Positions 1 to 9,144 of a stretch of DNA of 39,079 nt are shown in pieces. This stretch comes from Kiloniellaceae bacterium. Its GTDB lineage: Bacteria; Pseudomonadota; Alphaproteobacteria; Kiloniellales; J153. Position 1 is the first letter of the stretch, and each line of letters opens with the position of its first letter. The stretch spans positions 1-39,079 of the forward strand of contig JAJFGO010000044.1 in the NCBI GenBank assembly GCA_021776095.1. Reading direction: 5' to 3'. Made by a program: the position numbers and the translations under genes. Below the pieces are notes generated by a model. It did not search any database and was not told the DNA's origin. It was given only the letters and a program-made list of their open reading frames with translations.

Positions 1-1282
1 CCAACCTTCGGGCACATAGCGGAAAGTCGTGATGCTGAGGCTTTGGGTCGCGGTTTCGATTTCGGGATCGGCGTCGAGCGCCACGTACATCTCGCGCGCG
101 TGGCGCAGGTTGCCGGCGATCATGGTGCGATAGCCCGCCCGCCCCGCCCCCTGCAGCGCGAGCCAAACCTTGAGCGCGCGAAACCCGCGCGAATTCTGCG
201 GCCCGTACTCGTGAAAGTTCGCCACGTCGTCGCCATCGACCGTGATGTGATAATAGGGCGGTTGGAAACTGAAGGTATCGCGCAAGGCCTTGCGGTCGCG
301 CACCAGGGCGCAGCCGGCCTCGAGCGGCACGAACAACCATTTGTGCGCGTCCACGGCGAGGGAATCCGCCTCGCGCAGGCCCGCCAGGTCGCCCGGCGCA
401 TCGGGATCGACGATGGCCGGCGCGCCGTAGCAGCCGTCCACATGGAACCAAAGGCCGTGCTCCCGCGCGATGACCGCCAGTTCCGGCAGGGGGTCGACCG
501 CACCGGTGCTGACTGTCCCCGCCGCACCGACCAACAGGAAGGGCTGGTCCCCGGCCGTCTTGTCGGCGGCGATGCGTTCGCGCAACTCGCCGGTGTCCAT
601 GCGCAGGTCCGGCCCGGTCCCGATCCAGCGGATCGCGTCGGTACCGAGGCCGAAAATATCGGCGCCCTTTTCCAGCCAGGTATGGGTCTCGCGCGAGGCA
701 TAGATGCGCAAGCGGCCCGCCGCCGGCGCCAAACCCTCGCGGCGCGTGTCCCAAGCGGCGCGGGCGCGCCGGGCCGCCAGGATGCCGATGAAGTTCGCCA
801 TATTGCCGCCGCTGGTCAACAGGCCGCCGCAGTCGGTCGGGTAACCCAACAGGTCGGCGATCCAGCGCACCGCTTGCCCCTCGATCTCGCTGGGCACCGG
901 GGCCGAGCTCCAGGCCGCCAGGTTCGGGTTCACCGCCGAGGCCAGAAAATCGCCCAGCATGCCGATCGGCGCCGGCGAGCCGATGACGTAGCCCCAGGAC
1001 CGCGGATGGCCGTTGATTCGGCAGCCGTTGAAGGCCAGATCGGCGGCGCGCGCCAGCAACTCGCCGGCCGGCGACCCTTGCTCGGGCAGGCCGCCCTGAC
1101 CCAGCCACGCCCGCGCATCTTCCGGGGTAATGCTGCGCGCGGCGGGCCGATTGGGCGTCTGCTCCAAAAAATCCGCGATGCGCTCCACCAGATCGTGGCC
1201 CAACGTGCGGAATTCGGCCGGCGTCATCTCGAGCGGCGGAGGTTCGGAGTCGTCGAATACAGTCGTCTTGGGCGGCGCCACG
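1..1282 (-). CDS. Pyridoxal-phosphate-dependent amino-acid decarboxylase (group II/AADC family), C-terminus outside window
   Basis: About 427 codons are visible on the minus strand; the gene runs off the left edge, so the C-terminus is missing. It should decarboxylate an aromatic or acidic amino acid in the cytoplasm. Family landmarks seen: GHPRSWGY near residue 91, TSGGNMAN near 156, RETHTW with a His at about 200 (cofactor-stacking position), HVDGCYGAP near 280 (Asp that pairs with the pyridine nitrogen) and DAHKWLFVPLEAG near 311, whose Lys (about 314) is the predicted Schiff-base residue. The chosen start is GTG at 1282, about 9 nt after AAGGA; an ATG 18 codons further in is the alternative. 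The substrate cannot be told from sequence. Family call is firm. Confidence 0.9.
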
Positions 1283-1342
1283 GGCAATGGTCCTTCAGGC
1301 TGAGAAAGTAGGCAGAATAGCCGCACCTCCTGAGCCTGACCA

Positions 1343-1383
1343 GATCACCGGTTTGGAGCCATAGGTATCTTGAACCGGCGATC
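1343..1383. repeat. Imperfect inverted repeat between decarboxylase and nitroreductase
   Basis: GATCACCGGTT at 1343-1353 faces AACCGGCGATC at 1373-1383, 10 of 11 bases complementary, with a 19-nt loop. A second small hairpin (CCATG-CTT-CATGG) follows near 1394. They lie 3' of the nitroreductase gene, so a transcript-end or processing role is possible. There is no T-tract, so it is not a classical intrinsic terminator. Confidence 0.4.
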
Positions 1384-1466
1384 ACCCGAACCACCATGCT
1401 TCATGGGTGCCTGGGACGATATCCGGCACAATATTCCGAGAGGAATCCGACGCTGAATCATCTGGG

Positions 1467-2321
1467 TCAAAGCAGGCTGAACCCCTTACCTTCCATGAAT
1501 TCCCCCAGACCGCGCCGCTGGGTCTGGTTGTCGCCCCCCATGCGGCGCGCCGAGTGTTCCGACCAGCCGTAGCCTTCATCGGGTACCGGGTCCGCGTGGT
1601 CCGGTGGCACGTCGTTGAGAGGCTCGCGCCGGCCGTCGTAGCAGCCGGACAAGCGCATTTCGTCATCGTAGGCGGCGAGCGCCTGCTTCACCGGACCGGG
1701 CTCGTAGCGATTGCGGCTGACCATGAGGCTTCGCGGCAGGCGGGGCTTGGTGCCCATGTCCTCGGCCGGAACGCCGATGGCCAAACCGACGGACGCGTAG
1801 ACATACTTGGGCAGGCCCAACAGGTCCGACATGCCCTGCGGGTCGTTACGCACGTTGCCCAGCATGCAGGTGCCATAGCCCAGGGACTGGGCCGCCACGG
1901 CGGCGTTCTGGCAGGCCAGATTGCAATCGCCATGAGCGACCAGGACGGTATTGATCTGATCGCCCCGGTAGGGGTAACCCCGCTCGGCGCAAATGTGAAT
2001 GTGGCGCGAAATGTCGGAGCAGAAGACCAGCAGCACGCCGCACTGAGCGACGAACGCTTGGTTGCCGCAGAGATCGCGCGCCCGTTCGCGTATCTTCCGG
2101 TCGTCCACGACGACGATGCTATAGCTGTGCAAGTTGCTGGACGTCGGCGCCCGCTGGGCCGCATCGAGAATCGGCCCCAAGGCCCGTTCGGGAATGGGAA
2201 CATCTTTATAGGCGCGCACACTGCGGTGGGCCAACAGGGCCTCCAAAACCGGATTGTCCTCGTCCAAGGCATAGCCGGTGAAGGGCGGCCTGGGGGTGTT
2301 GAGGTCGTTCGTGGATGTCAT
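1467..2321 (-). CDS. Nitroreductase-family FMN oxidoreductase
   Basis: 284 aa, cytoplasmic. Nitroreductase fold proteins bind FMN as dimers and use NAD(P)H to reduce nitro compounds, quinones or related acceptors. Signatures seen: HRSVRAYKD near residue 32 (N-terminal Arg-Ser-x-Arg flavin-phosphate motif), APTSSNLHSYS near 58, and a C-terminal LGLPKYVYASVGLAIGVPA segment typical of NfsA-like members, followed by a long basic tail. The start ATG at 2321 follows AGGAACC. An FNR/FixK-like palindrome lies 64 nt upstream, which suggests induction at low oxygen. The physiological substrate is unknown; the long C-terminal extension resembles the NfsA rather than the NfsB group. Confidence 0.88.
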   Translation of the reverse strand: MTSTNDLNTPRPPFTGYALDEDNPVLEALLAHRSVRAYKDVPIPERALGPILDAAQRAPTSSNLHSYSIVVVDDRKIRERARDLCGNQAFVAQCGVLLVFCSDISRHIHICAERGYPYRGDQINTVLVAHGDCNLACQNAAVAAQSLGYGTCMLGNVRNDPQGMSDLLGLPKYVYASVGLAIGVPAEDMGTKPRLPRSLMVSRNRYEPGPVKQALAAYDDEMRLSGCYDGRREPLNDVPPDHADPVPDEGYGWSEHSARRMGGDNQTQRRGLGEFMEGKGFSLL

Positions 2322-2378
2322 AATTTTTTGAGGTTCCTTTAACTGCCGTTGCGTCCGTATCTCAAACCCGGCCCGCTC

Positions 2379-2392
2379 TTGACGCGGGTCAA
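2379..2392. promoter_or_regulatory. FNR/FixK/Dnr-type operator upstream of the nitroreductase
   Basis: TTGACGCGGGTCAA is a perfect TTGAC-N4-GTCAA palindrome that fits the Crp/Fnr half-site spacing (TTGAY-N4-RTCAA). Its centre is about 64 nt upstream of the nitroreductase ATG, so a -41.5 activator position would place transcription start near 2344. The palindrome is seen directly; its regulator is inferred. Confidence 0.55.
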
Positions 2393-2496
2393 GATCACCG
2401 CCCCGAAATCATCCATAACATGATGAATATCAGGCTAGAATTCGGATGCACCGCCGTCAAATCGCAGGGATGGCAGGCCGATCTCGGTTTCCCCGT

Positions 2497-4218
2497 TCAG
2501 GCCTCGATTGACGCGTAGCCGATGACGCGCTCGAAGGCGCTTTGCGCGGGGTCGCGCTTGGCGGAAATGGGCGCGCGGCCGCCGAAATGGGTCGCGAGAT
2601 AGCGCCGGGCGATCAGCAGCTTGCGCCGGTCGCCGGCCTTGAGGTCGGCGGCGGCCTCGTCCAACAACAAGGCCGCGCTCAAGGCATCGGCCATGAGGTC
2701 CATAAGACGCCGGGCATGGCGCGGCCCATCGCGCTCGCGGCCGCGCAAGTGGTTGAGCGCCTGGGCGCAGTCGCCGCGCGCCGCGCGCAGCACACCGGCC
2801 TCTTCCGCCAGGGCGGCCGGCAGGGCGTCTTCGATGTCTTGCAGGCGCGTCAGAAACAGCGCGCCGCCCATGCCCTTGCCCAAAACCACGCGCAACAGCT
2901 CCAGCGCCTGAATATTGGCCGGACCCTCCCAGACGCTCAGCACCATGGTATCGCGGTACAGCCGGGCGGTCGGCCAGTCTTCGGTGTAGCCGTTGCCGCC
3001 GACCAGTTCGAGCGCCCGGCGCGCGGCCTCGATCGCGGCCTCGGCGGTGCGGTACTTGGCCAGGGCCGTCACCGTGCGCAGCCAGGGCCGCTGCCCTTCG
3101 TCCTTGAGCGCCGCGTCGAAAGAAAAAGCCGCCTCGAAGGCCAACGCCGCACCCGCTTCCTGGGCCATGGCCAGGTCGAGCAGGGTGTCGCGCACCATGG
3201 GATAGCGCGCGATGCTGGACCCAAAGGCGCGCCGGTGGCTGGCCCAGCAGGCGGCCTCCAGAAAGGCGCGGCGATGAGCGCCGCAGGCCGCCACCGCGTT
3301 ATGGATGCGGCTGTATTCCAGTGCCTCCATCATGACCTTCAGGCCATGGGGCGGACCGGCGACCTCAAGCGCCCAGGCACCGTCCAGTTCGACCTCGCCG
3401 GTGGCCAACGCCCGGGTGCCCAGCTTGTCCTTGAGCCGGCGCACCCAGAGCGCGTTCGGCGTGCCGTCGGGCAAGACGTCGGGCACCAGATAGCAACCCA
3501 GGCCCTTGCCGCCCGGCGGTGCGCCGCGCGGCCGGGCGGTGGCGAGCGCGAGGCCCGCCCCGGCGTTGCTGGTGAACCACTTGAGGCCGTTCAGGCGCCA
3601 GGCCGCGCCGTCGGCGCCCGCCCGCGTGGTGGTGGCGCCCACATCGGAACCGCCGTGCAGCTCGGTCGCCCAGGTACCACCGGTCTGAGTGCCGCCGTCC
3701 ATGCGCACCAAGCCGGGCAAATAGTCGCGGCGCAGCTTCGCCGGGGCCAGCCTGGAGAGTACATAAGCGACGGCGCCGGTCATGGTCACCGGGCAGTGGA
3801 TCGCGATATCGCTGTGCGACAAAAGGCTGCCCATGACGAAAGACAGGACATGGGGTGTCGGCCGCTCGGCGAAGGCCAGGCCGATCGCACCGCGCCGGTA
3901 AGCTTCCTGGTGGCACGCCTGGTAGTCAGGGTTCAAAATGACTCGGCCCAGGCGCTCGTCGCGCGGCCCGAAAGCTTCCAGGCGCGGCGGCGCGTAACGG
4001 TCGCTGTAAACCGCCTGTTCGTCCAGCGGACCGCCGGCCCAAGCGCCGAAGTCGGACAGGCGCTTGGCGTGACGCTTCAAAAGCCCCGGCGCACGGCGGC
4101 GCAGCAAGCGACGCAGATTCCGGTCCGAGTCAAAAAAGTTCAGGCCCCGGGTTTCGACCGGGTAAGCGAGCGGCGACTCCCGCTCCGCCCTATCCGTCAT
4201 GACACGCCATCGCGCCAC
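2497..4218 (-). CDS. Acyl-CoA dehydrogenase family protein, AidB-like
   Basis: 573 aa from a GTG at 4218; an in-frame ATG at 4200 is an equally plausible start. AidB-type proteins are FAD flavoproteins related to acyl-CoA dehydrogenases but about 150 residues longer; the E. coli member is tied to the response to alkylating agents and has weak dehydrogenase activity. Seen here: the N-terminal NFFDSDRNLRRLLRR region, the TWATELHGGSDVGATTT flavin-binding stretch, EALEYSRIHNAVAA, the LVGGNGYTEDWPTARLYRD motif and VWEGPANIQALELLR, where the Glu of WEGP is the usual catalytic base. It may instead serve a specific acyl-CoA oxidation. The family is clear, the role is not. Confidence 0.88.
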   Translation of the reverse strand: MARWRVMTDRAERESPLAYPVETRGLNFFDSDRNLRRLLRRRAPGLLKRHAKRLSDFGAWAGGPLDEQAVYSDRYAPPRLEAFGPRDERLGRVILNPDYQACHQEAYRRGAIGLAFAERPTPHVLSFVMGSLLSHSDIAIHCPVTMTGAVAYVLSRLAPAKLRRDYLPGLVRMDGGTQTGGTWATELHGGSDVGATTTRAGADGAAWRLNGLKWFTSNAGAGLALATARPRGAPPGGKGLGCYLVPDVLPDGTPNALWVRRLKDKLGTRALATGEVELDGAWALEVAGPPHGLKVMMEALEYSRIHNAVAACGAHRRAFLEAACWASHRRAFGSSIARYPMVRDTLLDLAMAQEAGAALAFEAAFSFDAALKDEGQRPWLRTVTALAKYRTAEAAIEAARRALELVGGNGYTEDWPTARLYRDTMVLSVWEGPANIQALELLRVVLGKGMGGALFLTRLQDIEDALPAALAEEAGVLRAARGDCAQALNHLRGRERDGPRHARRLMDLMADALSAALLLDEAAADLKAGDRRKLLIARRYLATHFGGRAPISAKRDPAQSAFERVIGYASIEA

Positions 4219-4449
4219 CCCCCAAAGCTTATGGCTCTCCGCTCATGTTACACCATCTGGGGTCCGTCCGGGGAAGCCGTGGTACAGAACCAACCGGTGC
4301 CGCGCCCGCAGTGGCCGCCGAACAAAATTGCCCGGATCGCATGCTGGACGGCGCGCCGTAAAACCGTTGTAATCGCCGTCCCGCATGAACTTTTTGTGAC
4401 GCCCGCCCGAGCGCGCCCCGCCGGACTCCGCGCGTCGAGGAGTCTGGCC

Positions 4450-5304
4450 ATGGCCCTGGACCTGGGCATCATTCTACTGGTCCTGCTCGCCGCCGGGCTG
4501 CACGCAAGCTGGAACGCCATTGTCAAAGCGGGGGGCGACCGCCTGGTTATGACCACCTTGGTTATGACCGGCCCCACACCGGTATGCCTGGTGGCGCTGT
4601 TCTACCTGCCCGCGCTTCAACCCGAAGCCTGGCCTTTTCTAATCGCCTCGGCCTTAATCCACTATCTGTACTATGCGCTCCTAATCGGCGCCTATAAACA
4701 CGGCGACCTGAGCCAGGTTTACCCGATTTCGCGCGGCGCGGCGCCGGCCCTGGTCGCGGTCGCCGCTTGGGTCTTCGCCGGCGAAGCCCTGAGCGTGCGC
4801 GAAACGCTCGGCGTCGTCATCGTCTCCGTCGGCATCATGAGCCTCGCCTGGCGGCGCAACGGAACTAGGTTGCCCGCCGAGAGTAAGGCCGTGGCCCTGG
4901 CGCTCATCAACGGTGTCGCCATATCCGCCTATCTCATCGTTGACGGCTTGGGCGTGCGCGCGGCCGGCAATGCCTTTAGCTATATTTGCTGGCTATTCAT
5001 AGTCGAAGCCATGCCGCTCTTGGCACTGACCCTATGGCTGCGGCGGGGGCGGGTCCGGGAGTCTTTCGCCCCGAACTGGAAGCCCGGCATCCTGGGCGGC
5101 GTGATCGCGGCGATCTCCTATGGCATAGCGCTTTGGGCCATGAGCCTGGGCCCCATGGCCCATATCGTCGCCCTGCGTGAGACCAGCGTCTTGTTCGGCG
5201 CCGCCTTGGGGGCCCTCGTGCTCAAGGAATCCTTCGGCAAGCAGCGCATCCTCGCCGCCGCGGCCGTCGCCTGCGGGGCGGTTCTGCTGAACCTCGGTTC
5301 CTGA
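4450..5304 (+). CDS. EamA/DMT-superfamily membrane transporter
   Basis: 284 aa inner-membrane protein with about ten hydrophobic segments arranged as two five-helix EamA repeats (roughly 1-135 and 140-284). The start ATG at 4450 has AGGAG 7 nt upstream. The repeat-end motif YPISRGAAPALVAV (about residue 95) and its counterpart near 235 (MAHIVALRETSVLFGA) are typical of the family. EamA proteins usually export metabolites or amino acids, but the substrate cannot be inferred. The reading frame stays open a long way upstream (from 2542) only because it is the antisense of the dehydrogenase gene. It converges on the NUDIX gene with a 41-bp gap. Confidence 0.88.
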   Translation: MALDLGIILLVLLAAGLHASWNAIVKAGGDRLVMTTLVMTGPTPVCLVALFYLPALQPEAWPFLIASALIHYLYYALLIGAYKHGDLSQVYPISRGAAPALVAVAAWVFAGEALSVRETLGVVIVSVGIMSLAWRRNGTRLPAESKAVALALINGVAISAYLIVDGLGVRAAGNAFSYICWLFIVEAMPLLALTLWLRRGRVRESFAPNWKPGILGGVIAAISYGIALWAMSLGPMAHIVALRETSVLFGAALGALVLKESFGKQRILAAAAVACGAVLLNLGS

Positions 5305-5345
5305 ACCTGGGGTCGTCCCGGTACAACGGCGGCCCCGATTGGGCG

Positions 5346-5900
5346 CTATAAGCCTTGAACGTCGCCGGTCGCGCCGCCCGGGTTACCCCGGGGCGCGAAA
5401 TTGGCCTGGCCGGCAACCTCGCGGAAGTTGTCCAGGGCCCAGCGCACGGAGGGAAAGGCAAGGTCGTCCCAAGGGATTTCGTCCCAGAGGAACAGCCCTG
5501 TCTCCAACGACTCCGGCCCCGGCGCGACCTCCGGCGATTCCAGCCGGGCGCGATAGATCAATTGGATCTGGCTGATCCTGGGAATCGAGTAGATGGCCAG
5601 AAGCTGATCCAGAATCAGGCGGGCGCGGGCCTCTTCCCAGGCTTCGCGCAGGGCGCCCTCGGCGGCGCTTTCGTTCAGTTCCAGGTAGCCCGCCGGCAGG
5701 GTCCAGAAGCCCGTGCGCGGGTCGATCGCGCGCCGGCACAGCAAAAACCGGTCGTCCCAGGTCGCGACCGAGCCGACCACGATCTTGGGGTTTTCATAGT
5801 TTACGAAACCGCAGTCGCCGCAAACCAGCCGGGGCCGGTCGTCGCCCGCGGGGATCTCGCGGACAAAGCGCGCGGCCGCCGGATCGCCGGATGTAGACAT
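5346..5900 (-). CDS. NUDIX hydrolase
   Basis: 184 aa from ATG at 5900; the frame opens at 5951, but the shorter start matches where family members usually begin. NUDIX enzymes hydrolyse nucleoside diphosphates linked to another moiety, using Mg2+ or Mn2+. The Nudix box is intact at about residues 71-93: GYLELNE, then REAWEE, i.e. G-x5-E-x7-REUxEE. Ahead of it is a CGDCG-FVNYENPKIVVG segment, a half zinc ribbon as in NudC-like or ADP-ribose-type proteins; only two cysteines remain, so zinc binding is doubtful. It stands alone between a convergent transporter and a small gene on its own strand. Confidence 0.9.
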   Translation of the reverse strand: MSTSGDPAAARFVREIPAGDDRPRLVCGDCGFVNYENPKIVVGSVATWDDRFLLCRRAIDPRTGFWTLPAGYLELNESAAEGALREAWEEARARLILDQLLAIYSIPRISQIQLIYRARLESPEVAPGPESLETGLFLWDEIPWDDLAFPSVRWALDNFREVAGQANFAPRGNPGGATGDVQGL

Positions 5901-5990
5901 GGGGCTAATCTGGCGCAAGCGGCCGTGCCCGGCAAGGTGCCGGCGCGGCATCCGGGCCGCGAAACCTAAGTGGATTGAACGGATGCGGCC

Positions 5991-6233
5991 TTAGGCGCTG
6001 AGATCGATCAGGCTGCCGCGCGGCGGCAGCTGCCCTTGGTCGGCCAGGGCCTGAACCGCTTGCTCCAGGTTTTGCGCCTGGGTCAGGCGGGGCGCCGGGG
6101 CGGCCTGCGGCGCTTGGGCCTGGACCGGCCTTGGCTTGGCCTGGAGTTGGGGGTCGATTTGTGGCTTGGCGCCGGCCTGGGGCTGTTGCAGAAAGCCGAG
6201 GCCGGCCAGAACGGAGTTTCCTGAGATCTGCAT
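5991..6233 (-). CDS. Small Gln/Pro/Ala-rich protein of unknown function
   Basis: 80 aa, no signal peptide and no membrane segment. The N-terminus MQISGNSVLAGLGFLQ and the C-terminus PPRGSLIDLSA look constrained, while the middle (about 17-50) is low-complexity Q/P/A with repeated PQ and QA steps, probably disordered. The start ATG is 8 nt after AAGG. It is transcribed divergently from the DUF2336 gene across a 181-bp shared upstream region that holds a CtrA-like site. The PRGS(L/V)(I/V)D ending recalls short conserved tails in flagellar or cell-cycle associated alphaproteobacterial proteins, but that is only a resemblance. Function not recognised. Confidence 0.65.
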   Translation of the reverse strand: MQISGNSVLAGLGFLQQPQAGAKPQIDPQLQAKPRPVQAQAPQAAPAPRLTQAQNLEQAVQALADQGQLPPRGSLIDLSA

Positions 6234-6257
6234 GGCCGAAACCTTGCCATATGCGCA

Positions 6258-6272
6258 TTAAGACGGCGTAAA
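6258..6272. promoter_or_regulatory. Near-consensus CtrA-type site in the divergent region
   Basis: TTAA-N7-TAAA at 6258-6272 differs by one base from the alphaproteobacterial CtrA consensus TTAA-N7-TTAA. It lies 25 nt upstream of the small protein start and 143 nt upstream of the DUF2336 start. A single near match can occur by chance. Confidence 0.3.
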
Positions 6273-6414
6273 TCCGGCCGGAACTCAGGGGATAAGTCAT
6301 TGTCCGCAAACAGCGATAAGATTTGTTAACCAATTTCAACTATGGTGAATACCACATGAATCCAGCGTCTTGCCGCCCGCGGCCTTGGCGAAGCGTAGCT
6401 CAGGAAGACCCACG

Positions 6415-7566
6415 ATGACCGGCCGGGACAAGGACCTGAATAGCCTGCTTATGCTGGCCCTCGACAAATCGGTCGAGGGGCGCCGCAACCTGACGGCCAG
6501 TCTGGCCGACTTGTTCAACGAAGGCGGCGCCGTGCTGAGCGAGCGCGAGCGGGCCCTGATGAGCGATATCCTGCGCAAGCTGATCCGCGATTGCGAAATG
6601 GCGGTGCGGCGCGATCTGGCGGTGCGGCTATCCCAGATCAAGGACCCGCCGCACGACCTGATCGTCACCCTGGCCAACGACCAGTTCGAGGTCGCGCAGC
6701 CGATCCTGATCAACAGCGACGTCCTTCACGACCTGGAATTGGTCCAGATCGTCCGGCGGCGCACCCACGAGCATCAACTGGCGATCGCCATGCGCCGCGC
6801 CTTGAGCGAACCGGTGTCGGATGCCCTGGTGGAAACCGGCGACGTGAATGTCATCAAGACCTTGCTGGAAAACCAGGACGCCCGCATCTCCGAGGCGACC
6901 ATGGCCTATCTGGCGGAGCAGTCGCAGCGGGTCGATACCTATCAAGAGCCCTTGATCAAGCGCCACGATTTGGATCCCGAGCTGGCCAGGCGGATGTACC
7001 TCTGGGTTTCCGCCGCGTTGCGCGCGCACATCGTGGAGAATTTCGATATTTCCGTCACGGAACTCGACGACAAGCTGGACGGCGTGGCCCACACCATGGC
7101 CGGCGACCCGGTCGAGCACGCCGCCGACCGGGAAACCGCGCGGCCGGCCGCCGTTCTGGCGAAGCATCTGAGCGAGACCGACCAAATCACCTGGGACCTT
7201 TTCATACAGGTCTTGCGCGAGGGTGAAATCGACCTGTTTGAGGCTCTGTTCGGCGAGATGAGCGGCCTTCGCCTCGAGCGGGTCAAACGCGTGCTCTACG
7301 AATCGGGCGGCGAGAGCTTGGCCATCGCCTGCCGGGCCCTGGGCATGCCGAAGACCAGCTTCGCCACGACGTTCTTGTTGATCCGGCGCGGCGAAATCGG
7401 CCAGCGCATGACCGACCCGCATGTCATGGCGGACATGCTCAGGACCTACGACAAGATCAATCCGCAAAACGCACAAGAAGTCTTGAATACCTGGCGTCGG
7501 AACGAGGACTATCAGGACGCGATCGAGCAGGTTGCCGATACCTTGCCGGCCGAGCCCGGGTCCTAG
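6415..7566 (+). CDS. DUF2336 domain-containing protein
   Basis: 383 aa, soluble, mostly alpha-helical, with HEAT-like repeating helices. Features such as RRDLAVRLSQIKDPPHDLI, LANDQFEVAQPILINSDVL and AIAMRRALSEPVSDAL match the alphaproteobacterial DUF2336 family. The start ATG at 6415 follows AGGAAG by 8 nt; the frame opens 15 codons earlier. A histidine kinase starts 11 nt after its stop, so the two are almost certainly co-transcribed. No enzymatic motif is visible. Work on the family in other alphaproteobacteria points to roles in signalling or surface and cell-cycle control; here a partner role for the kinase is inferred from the operon. Confidence 0.88.
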   Translation: MTGRDKDLNSLLMLALDKSVEGRRNLTASLADLFNEGGAVLSERERALMSDILRKLIRDCEMAVRRDLAVRLSQIKDPPHDLIVTLANDQFEVAQPILINSDVLHDLELVQIVRRRTHEHQLAIAMRRALSEPVSDALVETGDVNVIKTLLENQDARISEATMAYLAEQSQRVDTYQEPLIKRHDLDPELARRMYLWVSAALRAHIVENFDISVTELDDKLDGVAHTMAGDPVEHAADRETARPAAVLAKHLSETDQITWDLFIQVLREGEIDLFEALFGEMSGLRLERVKRVLYESGGESLAIACRALGMPKTSFATTFLLIRRGEIGQRMTDPHVMADMLRTYDKINPQNAQEVLNTWRRNEDYQDAIEQVADTLPAEPGS

Positions 7567-7576
7567 GGCCAAGCGG

Positions 7577-9049
7577 ATGGGTCCAAACCCAAAAAAAAGA
7601 GTTCCTGGACCAGAGGCCGCGTCGAGCGAGGCCTTGCCCGCATTACTGAACACCCTCCAATTGGAATTGCTAAACCGCGCGCCGCCGATCTGCGTGAGCG
7701 ACCGCCAGGGGTGCCTGGTTTATACGAACGATGCCTTCGATCGCATTGCCAAGGCGGTCACACCGGACAAACGCGCGCCACAGCGCCAAGACGGCGAGGA
7801 GATCCCGCTTACGATCGGCAGCCGCGCGGAGCGCTTCGTCCTGCGCGTGCACGGCATCGACGGGCCAGACGGACAGCCCCTCTTGACCGCGAGCGTCTTC
7901 GAGCCGCACCACGGCCCTGAATGGAAAAGCGACGCCCTGGACGAAGCGCTGGAGCGCCTTGAGGACCTGACACGCCTGGTCACGGACTGGATTTGGGAAA
8001 CCAACCGTAACTTGGTCCTGACCTTCGTCTCGCCCCGGGTGAACGAATCGCTCGGTTTCCACCAGCTTGAGCTGACCGGGCGCGTCTTGACGGATTTGCC
8101 GGCGAGTCCGAACCCGGCCCTGAACGACATGATGGGGCCGGACCAGCGCAAGCCGTTTCGCGACATCGAGGTCCAGATCGCCGAGCGGGACGGCACCTTG
8201 CGGCGGGTCCAGCTCAGCGGCTTGCCGGTTTACGGCCGCAAGGACGGAGCCTTCCTGGGGTACCGCGGCACGGCCCATGACATCACCGATATCCGGTCGC
8301 GCGAGGCGGCGATTCGCAAGGCCAAGGAAGACGCGGAACTGGCTAGTCGCGCCAAGAGCGAATTCCTGGCCAACATGAGCCACGAATTAAGGACCCCCTT
8401 GAACGCCATCATAGGGTTCTCGGAGATCATGCGCGGCGAAATTCTGGGTCCGATAGGCTCCGCGCAGTACAAAGGTTATGCCCACGACATCTCGGAAAGC
8501 GCCCGCCATTTGCTCGCCTTGATCAGCGATATCCTGGACGCCGCCAAGATTGAATCCGGTCACATGCCCTTGAGCGAAACGGAAATCGACCCGGGCGCCC
8601 TGACCGACTCCGTGATCCGCCTGATGATGCCGCGCGCCCAAAGGGCCGGCCTCAGCCTGACCGCCACGCTGGCGCCCGATCTGCCGAACCTCTTCGCCGA
8701 CGAAACCAAACTGAAGCAGATCCTGATCAACCTCGCGTCCAACGCGGTCAAATTCACGCAGCCGGGCGGCCGCGTCGATTTGCGGGCGTCGGTCGGCGAA
8801 TCGGGCGAATTCGTCTTCATGGTCAGCGATAGCGGCATCGGCATCGCGGCCAAGGACATACCCCAGGCCCTGTCCCCCTTCGGCCAGGTCGAAACGCAGA
8901 TGCACCGCCCCTCCGAGGGCACCGGTCTGGGTTTGCCCCTAGCCAAGTCGCTGACCGAAATGCACGGCGGCGTGTTCGAATTGATCAGCGAGCAAGGTGT
9001 CGGCACCACAGTAACGCTGCGCCTGCCGGCCCATCGTGTGCGCGCTTAA
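7577..9049 (+). CDS. Soluble PAS-domain sensor histidine kinase
   Basis: 490 aa with no membrane segment, so a cytoplasmic sensor. A PAS-like region spans about 28-110 and a clearer PAS domain about 128-240 (ends GYRGTAHDITDIRSRE). A short coiled linker leads into HisKA with the H-box ANMSHELRTPLNAIIGFSE (His about 269). The ATPase part has an N-box (LINLASNAVKFT), G1 (DSGIGI), F-box (SPFGQVE) and G2 (GTGLGLPLAKS), all intact, so it should be active. No response regulator is encoded nearby; the phosphate acceptor lies elsewhere. It follows DUF2336 in one operon. The start ATG at 7577 has only a weak ribosome site. Confidence 0.93.
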   Translation: MGPNPKKRVPGPEAASSEALPALLNTLQLELLNRAPPICVSDRQGCLVYTNDAFDRIAKAVTPDKRAPQRQDGEEIPLTIGSRAERFVLRVHGIDGPDGQPLLTASVFEPHHGPEWKSDALDEALERLEDLTRLVTDWIWETNRNLVLTFVSPRVNESLGFHQLELTGRVLTDLPASPNPALNDMMGPDQRKPFRDIEVQIAERDGTLRRVQLSGLPVYGRKDGAFLGYRGTAHDITDIRSREAAIRKAKEDAELASRAKSEFLANMSHELRTPLNAIIGFSEIMRGEILGPIGSAQYKGYAHDISESARHLLALISDILDAAKIESGHMPLSETEIDPGALTDSVIRLMMPRAQRAGLSLTATLAPDLPNLFADETKLKQILINLASNAVKFTQPGGRVDLRASVGESGEFVFMVSDSGIGIAAKDIPQALSPFGQVETQMHRPSEGTGLGLPLAKSLTEMHGGVFELISEQGVGTTVTLRLPAHRVRA

Positions 9050-9144
9050 ACCCATCACGGCGCGAGCGCGCAAAGCCCCCTAACGGTTCTACTTGGCGGC
9101 GATCCATTCGGATCGGACCGTGCTCTCCAAATTGTCGGTCTGTC

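Noticed and set aside
43-1311. 422-codon open frame on the plus strand
   Set aside because: It is antisense to the PLP decarboxylase, whose motifs are continuous on the minus strand; the plus-strand translation has low-complexity R/A/G/Q composition and no family features.
2542-4449. Long upstream extension of the EamA frame
   Set aside because: Antisense to the acyl-CoA dehydrogenase gene. The transporter starts at 4450 with its own AGGAG.
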